Origin: Nymphaea colorata
Taxonomy: Eukaryota; Streptophyta; Magnoliopsida; Nymphaeales; Nymphaeaceae
Assembly (NCBI RefSeq): GCF_008831285.2
Contig: NC_045141.1
Coordinates: forward strand, 374,001-438,000
Direction of reading: 5' to 3'
Length of the DNA stretch: 64,000 nt
The translations under genes were made by a program, and so were the position numbers. Below the pieces are notes generated by a model. It worked only from the letters and a program-made list of their open reading frames with translations, had not been told where the DNA came from and ran no database searches. Below are positions 1 to 11,432 of the stretch, piece after piece (positions within the stretch are counted from its first letter, which is position 1; each line of letters starts with the position of its first letter).

Positions 1-544
1 ATAATATTATATAACACAATAACACTATATAACCAAATATAATACTACAACACTATATAACACTATAATACTATAACACTGTGTAATACTATGTAACATT
101 ATAACACTATAACCTAAAACACTAGATAACACTAAATGGTAATATAACATTATATAACATTATAAAACCATAACACTATAACACTATGTAACATTATATA
201 ACACTAAAACACTATATAACACTATATGACACTATAACACTACAGAACACTATACACTATTTAAGACTATATAACACTACAACACTATATGACACTACAA
301 AACTATATAGCTCTATAATAATATAAAACTCTATAATACAATGTAACAATATAACATGATAACCTAGAACACTATGTAACAAAATACGATCGTATAACAT
401 TATATAACACTACAACACTATAGCACTATAACACTATATAGTAGTATATGACACTATAACACTATAACAAGATAACACCATAACACTGCAACACTAAAAC
501 ATTATATAACATTATATCACTATAACACTATGTATGACTATAAA

Positions 545-860
545 ACTATATAACAATATATAATACTACATAACACTATAACACTATTACACTATATAGC
601 ACTCTAACACTATAACATTGTACGACACTCTAAGACTATAATACTATATAACACTATAACACTCTGTAACACTATAACACTATATAACAATATATAATAC
701 TACATAACACTATAACACTATATAACAACATATAATACTACATAACACTAGAACACTATATAACAATATATAATACTACATAACACTATAACACTATTAC
801 ACTATATAGCACTCAAACACTATAACATTGTACGACACTCTAAGACTATAATACTATATA
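545..860. repeat. 210-bp higher-order duplication inside the satellite
   Basis: Positions 545-650 and 755-860 match over 106 bp with one mismatch (605/815), at an offset of exactly 210 bp. A second local duplication has an offset of 44 bp (the TAGCACTATACAAC blocks at 1047 and 1091). A third, in the reverse-oriented arm, has an offset of 64 bp (ACATGGAGTT at 2771 and 2835). These are younger segmental duplications on top of the old degenerate unit. Confidence 0.85.
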
Positions 861-2105
861 ATACAATAACACTCTATAACACTATAACATTATATAACAC
901 TATAACTCTATAGCACTACAAAACTGTAACACTATATAACACTATATAACACTATAAAACTATAAAACTATATAATAGTATAACACTATATAACACTCTA
1001 ACATTATAACACTATAAAATTATGACACTATAACATTATAACTTTATAGCACTATACAACACTATATAACACTACAACATTATAACATTATAGCACTATA
1101 CAACACTATATAACACTACAACATTATAACATTATAACTCCATATGACACTATAAGAATATAACAATATAACACTATTAAACTATATAACAATATAAAAC
1201 TATAAAACCCTTTGTAATGTTATAACACTATCTAACACAACAACATTGTATAACAATATATAAAACTATAACACTGTAACATTATAACATTATATAACAC
1301 TATATAACGCTATAATTCCATATGACACTATTACACTATGAAACTATATAACACTATAAAGCTATATAATATTATATGACACTATAACGCTATATAACGT
1401 TATAAGACCATAACACTAGCGGAATAAAACACAATATAACACTATAAAAATCTAACATTATAACATTATATAACACTATACCATGATATAACACCATAAA
1501 ACTATATAATGGTATGACACTATAACACTGTAACACTATATAACTCTCTATGACACTATAGCAATGTATAACACTATGTAGCGCTATAATGATATAACAC
1601 ACGAACACTATATAACAGTGCATAACATTATAAAACTACATAGTGCTATAACACTATATAATACTATAACACTATATAATTGTATAATATTCTGCAACAC
1701 TATATAATGCTATTACATTATATAACACTATATAACAGAATAACACTATATAACACTATAACGTTATATAAGATGATAACACTACAACATTAAAACACTA
1801 CATGGAACAATCACACTATATAACACCAGAACACTATATAACATTATATAACACAATAACACTATATAACATTATATGGCACCATAACACTATATAACAC
1901 TATATAACATTATATAACACTATAACACTATATAACACTACATAACATTATAACACTCTAATAATACGACACTATATAACATTATGACATGACACTATAT
2001 AATAATATAACATTATTACACTATATAACACTAAAAATTATACAACACTATAACACCATATAACACTATATAACTCTATATAACACTATCTAACTATAAC
2101 TTTAT

Positions 2106-2135
2106 ATAACACTATATAACGATATATAGTGTTAT
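2106..2135. repeat. Hairpin at the first satellite orientation switch
   Basis: ATAACACTATAT (2106-2117) and its exact reverse complement (2124-2135) are separated by a 6-nt loop, AACGAT. To the left the array reads in the plus sense and to the right in the minus sense. Confidence 0.85.
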
Positions 2136-3051
2136 TGTGTTATATAAATGTTATATAGTGTTATTGTGTTGTATAATGTCCTACGCTGTTATAGAGTCAT
2201 ACAATATTATAGTGTTATATATTGTAATTGTGCTATATAGTGTTATAATGTTGTAGTGCTATAGTATTATATATTGTAATAGTGTTATAGTGTGATATAG
2301 TGTTATAATGTTCTAGGGTTATATTGTTTAATATTGTTATAGTGTTCTATAATGTTATATAATATCATAGTGTTATAATGCTATATTGTGTTATACAATG
2401 TTATAACGTTATAGTATTTTATAGTGTTACTTCATCATGTAGTATTATGTTATAGTGTTATACAGTGTTCTAGTATTATATAGTGTTATATACTGTTACG
2501 GTATTATATAGTATTAAATAGTGTTACAGTATTATACATTGTTATAGTGTTTTATATTGTTATAGTGTTATAGAGTCATATAGTGCTATATAATGTTATA
2601 GCTTTATATTTTATATAGTGTTATAGTGTCAGTGTGTTGTAGTGTTACAGTGTCATGGTGTTATAATGTTAGATATAGTGTTATAGTATTATATAATGTT
2701 ATATAGTTATAGTGTTATGGTATTATAATGTTATAGTGTTATATAATATTATATATTGTTATATAGTATTACATGGAGTTATAGTGTTATGGTGTTATAG
2801 TGTTATATAATATTATATAGTGTTATATAGTATTACATGGAGTTATAGTGTGATAGCATTACATAGTTTTATATAGTGTTATATTGTTATATAGTGTTAA
2901 AGGGTTATGGTGTTTTATAGTATTATATAGTGTTATGGTATTTTATAGTGTTATATAGTGTTATTGTGTTATAGTGTTATACAGTATTATAGATTTATAT
3001 AGTGTAATATAGTGTTTATAGTGTTATCAAGTTCTATAGAGTTGTCATGTC

Positions 3052-3085
3052 ATATAGTGTTATATAGTCTTATATAACACTATAT
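3052..3085. repeat. Hairpin at the second satellite orientation switch
   Basis: Perfect 15-bp inverted arms at 3052-3066 and 3071-3085 flank the 4-nt loop GTCT. The array changes from minus-sense back to plus-sense units here. Confidence 0.85.
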
Positions 3086-3340
3086 AACACTATAATATTA
3101 TATAGGACTATATAACACTATAATACTATAAAACACCATATAACAATATAAAAATGTATCACTATAAAACTATATAACAATTTATAACACTATATGATAC
3201 TATAAAATTATAACACTACATAACAATATATAACACTATATAACAGTATAACACTATATAACACGATAACACTATATCACTATGTTACATTATATAATAC
3301 TATAATAGTATATAACTCTATAACACTATATTACACGATA

Positions 3341-3352
3341 ACACTATAGTGT
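3341..3352. repeat. Palindrome at the third satellite orientation switch
   Basis: ACACTATAGTGT is a perfect 12-bp palindrome centred between 3346 and 3347, exactly where plus-sense units give way to minus-sense units. Confidence 0.85.
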
Positions 3353-3869
3353 AATTTAGTGTTAGATTGTTATAGTGTTATATAGTTTATTGTGTTATTG
3401 TATTGTCATATAATTATGGTTTTATAGTGTTATATAGTATTATGGTGTTATTTGTGTTATGTAGTGTTATAGTATTATATAGTGTTGTAGTGTTATTTTG
3501 TGTTATATGGTATAATAGTATTATATAGTGTCATAGTGTTATATTGTTTTATAATGTTATAGTATTATATAGTGTTATAGTGTTACATAATGTTATAGTG
3601 CTACCTTGTTATATATTGTTATAGTCTTATAGTGTTGTATATTGTTATATTGTTATAAATTTATAGTTTTATATAGCATTACATAGTGATATAGTGTTAT
3701 CGTGTTATATAATGTTATAGTATAGTGTTATAGTATTATATATTGTTATAGTCTTAGAGTGATATACTAATATATAATGTTATATAGTGTTCTAGCGTCA
3801 TGGTGTTGTAGTGTTATATTTTGCTTTGTCGTGTTATATTGTTATACAATGTTATATGGAGTGTTATAG

Positions 3870-6592
3870 TGCTACGTCTATCCCTACGCCTCTCCCACAC
3901 TCTCTTGCCCTCTTTGTCTACGCACCTCACTCTCTCCTTCCCCTTTTTTGCCAACTCTCACCCTCACAGTTCCTCTTCTCTGCTGCCCTCTCTTGTCTCT
4001 CCCCTTTTATTTGAACCCTCTCTCTCAGTTTCTCCTCTCTGTCCGCGCCCTCTCTCACTCGTTTTCTTCCTCCCACACAACTATCGTGGGCCTATTCTAA
4101 TGACAGACCCCTCTTTAACTCCCTTTTTGTCGATTTTGACTCTTTTGTGAATGTTTGGTCGATTTGTAGTTTGGAGATGTTTTTTTTTCCTCATACCAGT
4201 GAAGCGAAGGCGTTGGTGGTGAAGGTAGCGAGTAATTTTTGGTGTTGACGCTCAATCGACCAATGGAGGTGGCTGTCGGGAGCATTGCGGCAGTTTGGAC
4301 ACTAAATTTGGGGTGAGTGAGGCTTAATGGAACCTAAATTGTCGAATATTTATTGTTGGAGCATGTATAATTATTATTTGAGCATGCTAGACTCATGATT
4401 TGATGATTTGGAATGCATTTTAGAGATGTTGCTATTTTGGGGAAAGGTTATAACTATTTTTCGTGAAGGAAAAGGATTTAAGTGTATAACTATCTTTTTA
4501 GCATGATGAGTTGATTTTTGAAGCTATTTGGAAACATGATAGAGTTTTGATGTGGTTGAGAAGATTTAGAACTATCTTAGTGAGCACATGGCACATGCTT
4601 TTGTGAACGTGTGTATCTTGACATTATTTGAGGAAAGAATACGTATGTTGGGTGTAACTATTGGGTTGATGCCTCAACTAAGGTATGCAAGTGAGAAATG
4701 TTTTAGTGATAGATTGATCAAAGCTTTGAGTTTAGACGCTTGGTCACAACCTCAAAGAGTTGGGAAGAAACATATTTGAGGGTTTTGTGGGTCGGTACTA
4801 ATCGTCGACACTTTCTTGAGGTGCTGACATGTCTCAATGATTATATTTTACACTTGTATAAATTGTAAAGCGAAGTGAGATGAAATCTTATTGCTTGATT
4901 GTGTTTGTAGGTGCACCGGGCACGTCCAGTAGACCATGAGCAACTAGACGTGAAGCTTGAGGTGTTTTGGAGTGTTTTGTGGATGCACGACAGGTATGGC
5001 GGCATTCCATGCAATTCCCTGCCTGGGACTAACTTCTGAATGTGTGTTCAGGATCGTTGGATCCTGCGATTGTGATGTGATTGAATGATTGCAATGTAAT
5101 TGAATAAATGTATACATGAGAATTGAATGTTTATGCGATAAGTTTTGTTTTGAAAGTTATTATGTAATTGCATGTGCATGCTAGAATTGATTACTGCTTC
5201 GGACAAATGAGGTGGGGTATCGAGTCGAGAATCTCCTCGACCCTAAGTGTGCATAAGAAAACATCCTAGAATGATAATTGCCTAGGACAACTGCGAGCCA
5301 ACCACCGATCGAGACTACTCTCTGTGGTTTGGCTAAGTTTTGAAAGATGTGATTGATGTATTTGAGTAATGTGGATGTTGTGATATGTAGTATATGCATT
5401 GCTGTGGGTAATAATGTAATTGAATGAAATTGGAGAGTAGTTGTACTTGTATTGTAGGATAGCTAAGAATGTTAATGATATGTGTGGCCCTCGTGTGGAG
5501 GCAATTGAAGTTGTGGGTGCACTCGTGAAGTGAACCAACCTCATAAGCTAGCCAGTCTTTTTGTGAATGTGTAATTGTAATGATAAAAATGAAAGAATAA
5601 GAGATGAGAGGCTAGGGGGTTATGGCATTGTGTTTGGGAATTGTCTTGCCTTCGCCACTGGTCTCGCCTGTTCGGAGCTCAGGAGGTGTAAGGCCTCAGG
5701 GTACTGTTGTGTGATGTGTTTGGGGCATTGGCCTCCTGCCTTCCCAACCTGGGTGTCTTAGGGAAGGCTGAGTATCTCTCCTTAGAATTCACATATCTAT
5801 AGATGAGTGCTCTACCGCTGCAGTGAGAATGGATCCATACTATTTCAGGCCACCACAGGGGTTGTCTCCCGGCTGTAGGCCACCTGCGGTGTGCATGTGC
5901 CTATGTTTGCATCCACAGGAACTGTCAATTCACTAAAGCTAATGAAAATGAAAAGAATATTAATGAAATGTATATGAATGATGTGCATGTCAATGCAATG
6001 AATGAGAATGATATGTTTATGCATACCTAGCATGTGAATTGGAATTGTGTTATCGTGGCCATTGAATGGCCTTTACATGTTGTGGTATATGTGAGGAGCC
6101 TTCTTGGCAAATGATGAGACTATGCCCTGATGCGACATGATGATAATTTATATTTTTATCATTGTGATTATCTCATATTTGAGCCCTACCTAAGAGGGTT
6201 TGGGATTTTCCTGGCTTGTTGTCATACTGCGAAGGCAAAGCCTTCTGTTGTTTTATTTTTCAGGTTTTAGCGGACCCGGGGCAGCAAGTTGATCAGATGG
6301 TTGAACTCACATCCTACTGGAGAGGTTTTTGGTCTTTTGTAGTGCCGGGGTGCGTCTTGTTTGGTTATATTGATGCTTCGTTTTTGTTAGACATCAATTA
6401 TATGGTTTGGGGCATTTTTGTCATACACATAGATGTGATTTTGTATGAATTGAAATTGTTATATAAATGAAAGTTTGCCCCATTGTTTCAAATGGCATAG
6501 CTCCCTCTCCTTTGAATTGTTGTGTAGTCGCACCTCAATGCTTTATGTTTAGAAAAAAATTTGTTTGAGGGTCAAAAGTTTGGGGTGTGACA
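3870..6592 (+). mobile_element. 5'-truncated long LTR (family K), copy 2
   Basis: This non-coding block is collinear with the complete solo LTR at 57869-60838. Shared landmarks include the pyrimidine-rich 5' part, the block with 'GGAGCATGTATAATTATT' (near 4359 and 58681), a CAGGTATGG block (near 4991 and 59301), the block ending CTAGCCAGTC, and the 3' end TTTATGTTTAGAAAAAAA...GGGTGTGACA, which stops at 6592. The 5' terminus TGTAACGC of the complete copy is missing, so the left end is truncated where it meets the satellite. Short open frames inside (4588-4779, 5567-5761, 6216-6470) have no recognisable product. Large LTRs with these termini fit a Ty3/gypsy element, but no internal region is present to prove it. 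Confidence 0.8.
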
Positions 6593-6625
6593 ATAACACT
6601 ATATAACCCCATAACAGTAACATCC
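6593..6625 (+). repeat. Residual satellite fragment beyond the LTR
   Basis: Immediately after the LTR end the sequence reads ATAACACTATATAACCCC followed by ATAACAGTAAC, which is plus-sense satellite. The LTR therefore lies within or at the edge of the satellite. The exact junction with the copia remnant to the right is blurred. Confidence 0.6.
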
Positions 6626-9310
6626 TTCTGACTATAGTCCTTGGCAACCAATCTTGCCTTATGTCGAGCAATAGATCCATCAGCATTGTGTTTGAGTTTG
6701 TAAATCTATTTAGACCCAATAATATTTTTGTTGATCGGTGGTGGAACCAAATTCCAAGTTTGGTTTCATTCAAGTGCTGACACTCCTCATTCATAGCATT
6801 CATCGATTTGGCATTGTTTTGAGCTCGTTGAAGGGTGTGAGGTTCCTCATCTTCTCGACTTGCTCTGAGATGGGTGGATAGAAAGGGGAAAGAAACTTTA
6901 GGGCATCTTGTGCCATCTTGCGAACTAGTCACCATGTGAGGGGTACGTTGAGGCATGTGATTTGTGATTTCTTCATCATTGGATGTCGCATGTAAATCTT
7001 GCTGAAGGATCAATTGGTCGTCTTCTTGTCTAGGTTGAGACACAGGAAGAGTGTTGTGAAGAGGATTTGGCAGCTCAAAAATTTCATTGTCTGACATGCT
7101 TGTTGAATGCAGTTTTTCTTCTAGAAGTCATTTAGCTATATCTAGAGCAAAAAATTCTTCTTTGAAAATAAAAAATTATTTTCATCAAAAACTACATGAC
7201 GAGAGATGATGTTTTTCTAGAAATTGGATCATAACTGAGATGACCTTTATAGCAAATGCCATATCCAATGAAAACACATGCCTTGGATTTAGGACCAAGC
7301 TTATTTGCCCTATAAGGCTCTAAGGTAGGATAGCATATACATCCAAACACATAGAGATGTTTTAAATCTGGTTTGTGTTTCAATAGCATTTCATACGGAG
7401 ACTTCTTTCCAAGATGGAGAGATGGAAGATGATTGATAATGTGTACTGCAGTTTTGAATGCGTCATACCATAAAAAATCCTTTAGCAAAGCATGAGACAT
7501 CATTGTAAGACCAGTTTCAACCACATGTCGATGTTTACATTCGACGATGTCGTTCAGCTAATGGGTATGTGGGCATGATATTCTTCTTTTAATTCCATGA
7601 TCATTAAGAAATTGAGAGAAGTCATGATGAACTCACCCCCACCGTCGCTCGAAAAAAATTTTATTTCCTGACCAAGCTGATTTTCAACAATGGTTTTGAA
7701 GTTTTCAAAGCAATGAAAGGTGTCTGACTTCTTGGTGAGAGGAAAGATCCATGAAAATTTGAAGTAATCATCAAGCAACAAATAATACCAATATCCTTCT
7801 CTAGAGACTTGAGGAGCTCATCCCCACAAATCCGCATGCACAATTTCAAGAGGTAAACTAGCAACTTTATTGGAACTTGCAAATGGTAAGCAATGCATTT
7901 TTCCAACCACACAACTAGAACAAAAATCAGCATATTGAAAATGTTTAAACAAAGAAGATGTCTGATTCAAAAGATTCAATATTCTAGAGCTAGGATGACC
8001 AAGGCGACAATGCCAAACCATGGCATCTTTATTCCTTGCTAAAGTAGACAATGCTTGACATGTTGAGGATTTTTCTCATGTCTGCTGCATATCAGCCTGT
8101 TTCCCACTATGAGAGTCCAATGAAGAGGTCCAGACATAAAGTCCAAGCTTATTCAGTCCCTAATGCAGTGTGTGTTTGGTCTGCATTTCCTTAACCAAGA
8201 ATTTATGACGATAAAATTCAAAGAAGCAGTGATTGTCTCTAGTGAATTTTGCTACAGATAACAGATTTTTAGCAATTCTAGGAACATAGAGAACATGAGC
8301 CAAATTAAATTTTATTCCATTAGTAGAGATAGAGGCATTACCAATATTCAAGATCCGAGCATTAGATCCATTTGCGACCATCACACCATCTGTACCCATA
8401 TAATCTGATTTATTTGAGAGGATGTCTTCTTGAGCAGTCATATGATGAGAAGCGCTTGTATCCGGGTACCATGCCGTATCTGTAAGTTGTTGTCCCAAGG
8501 CAATAGCAGCAAACGCCTTAGGAATATCATAACATTGACGAGCTATATGGTTTTTCCTGACACAGAATTGACATACTACAAGCTGATTCATTGAGTTAGA
8601 GTCCTTAAACCCACAGTTACCTTGATTTTGATAAGAACTTTTTGGTTGATTTCCATTATGTTGAGCATATTGTTGTGGATATTGTTGTCTGCCCCTACCT
8701 CGGCCTCTATGGAAACAACTACGCCCACGTCCTCGCTGGCTAAAGAAGGCCACTGAATTTTCAACTTGTTGGAAGGAATGACGATTCATATTTTGAAGTC
8801 ATTTCTCATGGTTTAACAAGAGATCATATATCTCAGCAAATGTAGGCATATTCTTCATGGTAGTGATCGAAGTTATGAAACTTTCATATTCAGTGGATAA
8901 ACCATTAAGAGTATGGTGTACAACAGTATCATTAGAAATAATTTAATTTGCAACACATAAAGCATCAGGAAGAAATCTGACTTTATTCAAGTATTCGACC
9001 ATAGGGAGATCTCCCCTTTGCATGTCTTGAAGATCTCATTTTAGCTGTAAAATCTGCATACTGGATTGTGATGCATAAGATTTTTTCAATTGAATCCATG
9101 CATCTTTAGACATGGGGGATCTAATGATTTGACCCAAAACAGATTTATCTACAGTAGCCTTGATCCAGCTCAAGGAGCTTTACCCAAACAAGACTGGAGA
9201 ATGCATTCCATTGAAACATGGATTGAGACGAAAGAGAGATGGAACCTATATTTGATATAGATGACGATGGATTTGAAATTGTGCGAGAATCTGAAATTAT
9301 GCGAGAATGC
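6626..9310 (-). pseudogene. Copia J gag-pol remnant
   Basis: On the minus strand, in order: a frameshifted gag region (about 9300-8790); an RGRGR-rich segment and a CCHC zinc knuckle (C-x2-C-x4-H-x4-C, near 8580-8530) with a protease-like motif DTSAS where DSGAS or DTGAS is usual (ORF 8160-8789); GAG-preintegrase with WHCRLGHPS (7818-8051); integrase core pieces with SSDGGGEF (7554-7781); the AVHIINHLPS region and VFGC...KACVFIGY (7192-7524); and the linker to reverse transcriptase ending in RHKARLVAK (about 6700-6640). At least four frame breaks are needed to join these parts, so no full polyprotein can be made. The family is Ty1/copia from the order protease-integrase-RT. Confidence 0.85.
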
Positions 9311-9730
9311 TCCTTAGACACTTAGGAATCCGATAGACTCCTGCTCGACAGCAGAAATCTCCAGAGTAAACAGCGCCTGGGGTTTTGTTGTCGTGAAACC
9401 CTTGAACGCCCAAATCTGGTAATAATAGGGCAAACGTTTGGAAAACGGGCAATTCCGGCCGGTACCGATGACTTTGGTGGTCGAGCTCAGGCTTCTTGGG
9501 ACTGCCGCTCGTCCAAGTCTCTGCCTAAACAATTTCACACCGATTGATGGCTAGTGGAAACAATGCCGAACCAAAGAAACTGCATGTGGCAAACAGGGCC
9601 GCCTTTGTTGCTCTCTATTTTCCTGGCTTCCTCACCGTTTCAACAGTGGGGAACAGAAGACCAGACGCTCATTGTAAGGAACAACAACAGACGGTGAACT
9701 TTTGGCTAACGATTCACAGCAAACACTTGT

Positions 9731-9742
9731 GCTCTGATACCA
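9731..9742 (-). other. Primer-binding site of copia J
   Basis: On the minus strand the sequence is TGGTATCAGAGC, complementary to the 3' end of initiator methionine tRNA, the usual plant copia primer. It directly follows an LTR ending in TTTTAACA. Confidence 0.85.
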
Positions 9743-10041
9743 TGTTAAAATTCAAAGAGAAACGAAGGAGAAAGTGACTCAAAGAAGAACAACGATTTTA
9801 ACATGATTCAATTTTATGCTTACATCCACGACTCTGCAATTTCTCTCAATGAATTTGAGAGATGCAGGTTCCACTATTTATTTACGTTCGATTACATTTG
9901 AGTAGATATGGCTGCCTACAGAATTGCTGATTTTCAGCATTTGATATGGCAAGCATATCTTTTCTTTTTTTATCATGTTCATCACTAATTTTGTCAGGCA
10001 TATCACGAGAGATTTGATCGTGATTTTCATTTATCATAACA
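9743..10041 (-). repeat. Probable 5' LTR of copia J
   Basis: The inner end is fixed by the primer-binding site (TGTTAAAATTC in the plus sense at 9743). The outer end is placed at 10041, where the plus strand reads CATAACA, giving TGTTATG...TTTTAACA on the minus strand, about 299 bp. With no second LTR to compare, the outer boundary is inferred from the TG...CA termini only. Confidence 0.55.
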
Positions 10042-10328
10042 ATGTGTGACATTAAATGTGCCACTGAAGTCTTTCGGTGGAGAACAAACCGCGGCATTGG
10101 AAACACTAGAGAAAGTCTAGACGGTGATTCCTTTCCATGGCAAAATTTCCAAATGCCATAAATGAGGACCATGTATGGCTCTTGCAAAATTTTATTGAAA
10201 GGTTTTTAGTGACAACGTGCTTATGCGATAGTGAATCTTTTCAAGGCATTGGAGTAATACCACAGAGGGGTTTTTAGTGACACCTTCTTTGTGCATAGTT
10301 GATGTTTCATGGGTGGTCAGATAGTCAT
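10042..10328. other. Non-coding stretch with TTTTTAGTGACA motifs
   Basis: No gene is seen. Two related motifs (GGTTTTTAGTGACAACG near 10200 and GGTTTTTAGTGACACC near 10269) lie here, and a weaker relative (GATTTTTAGTAGTG) follows the MITE near 11064. They look like subterminal repeats of an old DNA transposon split by the MITE, possibly CACTA-type, but the terminal repeats were not located. Confidence 0.3.
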
Positions 10329-10331
10329 TAA

Positions 10332-11058
10332 CGCTTTGTTTGGATAGAGGGAAAGGAGGGATGGAAAGGAAAGGGAGAAAAAGGGAATGAGAAAGGAATG
10401 AAATGAAAAGGAAAGGAAAGGAAAGGGAAGAGGTCATTATAAAGTGTGTTTGGATAGAAAGGAAATGAAAGGATAGAATTGCTAATACTTACAAATTAAC
10501 TCCTAAGATTCAAAAATTTATCATTCAAATAAAATATCTTTAATTTGATTTCCTGGTTCAATAAAAGAGGAATCACACTTCCACTCAACATTTCATTCTA
10601 TAGTAATAAATATGATAAAAATTTATATCAATCAAACAATTTTCAGGTGCACTAATTGGATGACATAAAAATGACAAAAACTTGATTTTGGTAAAAGGGT
10701 CGTTGTGAAATACCATCCAAGTCTCGAGCAGTGGAAGGGAGAGAGAGGCAGGCACGACAACCATCGGAGTCTTGACCAGCGGCAAGGAGGGAGAGAAAGA
10801 GCCAAACAAGGTCAGTTGATGTCTCTTCTGCGGGCAGGAAGAAAGGGTATACACGGTAAAAAGGGATAGACTTTTCATTTCCTTCCTAATCCCTCTAATT
10901 TTTGAGGAATTAGATTTACATTAGAGGTCCCTTTCCTTTCCCTCCCTTTCCAACCAAACAAACTTTTTGCTTTCATTTCTTTTCTCTTCTTTTAATTAAT
11001 CAACCAAACAAAGGATTGATTGTTGTTTCATTCCCTTTTCCTCCAACCAAACAGGGCT
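10332..11058. mobile_element. MITE with purine/pyrimidine-rich ends, TAA target duplication
   Basis: The left end CGCTTTGTTTGGATAGAGG and the reverse complement of the right end (AGCCCTGTTTGGTTGGAGG) are imperfect terminal inverted repeats. They are flanked by TAA at 10329-10331 and 11059-11061. G/A-rich runs of GGAAAGGAAAGG follow the left end and the complementary C/T-rich runs precede the right end, so the ends can pair over a long distance. A 3-bp TAA duplication fits PIF/Harbinger (Tourist-like) elements. No transposase is present. Confidence 0.65.
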
Positions 11059-11061
11059 TAA

Positions 11062-11432
11062 AGGATTTTTAGTAGTGTTCCTAAATGTAGTTGTTAATCT
11101 GCCATGGCATGAAATAAATGCCACCAAAAATTGCTTTGTGGCTTTGTAAGTGCGTCACTGAAGCTCTTTCCACATGAAAGTGAGAATGCCATCATTGATT
11201 GCTAGTGACACTTGCCTTCTCTTCACACTTGTTTTAAAAAAGAAACGGATTCAATACTCCACGTTTTTCAATGCATACTTCAGCTCGTCAATGCTTCCTC
11301 TTAGTGATTCAATTTACATCGACAAAGAGGAAGTATAAAATGGACAATAGAAGGATCGTGGAGCCAACAACAAAATAAATATGACTCATGGGAAACAGAT
11401 GTTCGTTTAAATATTGCAAAAGATTTTCTTAT
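11062..11432. other. Unassigned non-coding DNA
   Basis: I see no coding frame, terminal repeat or known element here, only the single TTTTTAGTAG motif near the left edge. Confidence 0.5.

Larger units (their letters stand above)
1..3869. repeat. AT-rich satellite of degenerate ATAACACTAT units with orientation switches
   Basis: Almost the whole stretch consists of variants of an 8-10 bp unit (TATAACAC, TATAACACTA), with spacing and sequence drifting from unit to unit. The unit reads in the plus sense from 1 to about 2120, as its reverse complement from about 2121 to 3070, plus again to about 3346, and reverse again to about 3869. Open reading frames here, such as one at 1390-1623, are by-products of the repeat. 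The array continues beyond the left edge of the window. A remnant of the same unit reappears at 6593-6625, after the inserted LTR. Confidence 0.93.
6626..10041 (-). mobile_element. Decayed Ty1/copia element J, 3'-truncated
   Basis: Read on the minus strand this runs 5' LTR (9743-10041), primer-binding site (9731-9742), gag, protease, integrase and the first residues of reverse transcriptase. It then stops at the satellite residue near 6626. The rest of reverse transcriptase, RNase H and the 3' LTR are absent. The coding region is broken into several frames. Confidence 0.85.

Noticed and set aside
1390-1623. 77-codon minus-strand frame rich in C, Y, V and I
   Set aside because: Direct translation of the ATAACACTAT satellite; no domain and no codon structure beyond the repeat.
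1-3869. Possible CRISPR array
   Set aside because: Units are 8-10 bp, degenerate and without spacers; the context is plant nuclear DNA.
3821-4150. 109-codon frame rich in S, P and L
   Set aside because: Lies in the C/T-rich 5' part of LTR K2; the composition alone explains it.
9731-9742. Fragment of a tRNA gene
   Set aside because: Only the short tRNA-complementary primer site is present; no cloverleaf can be formed.
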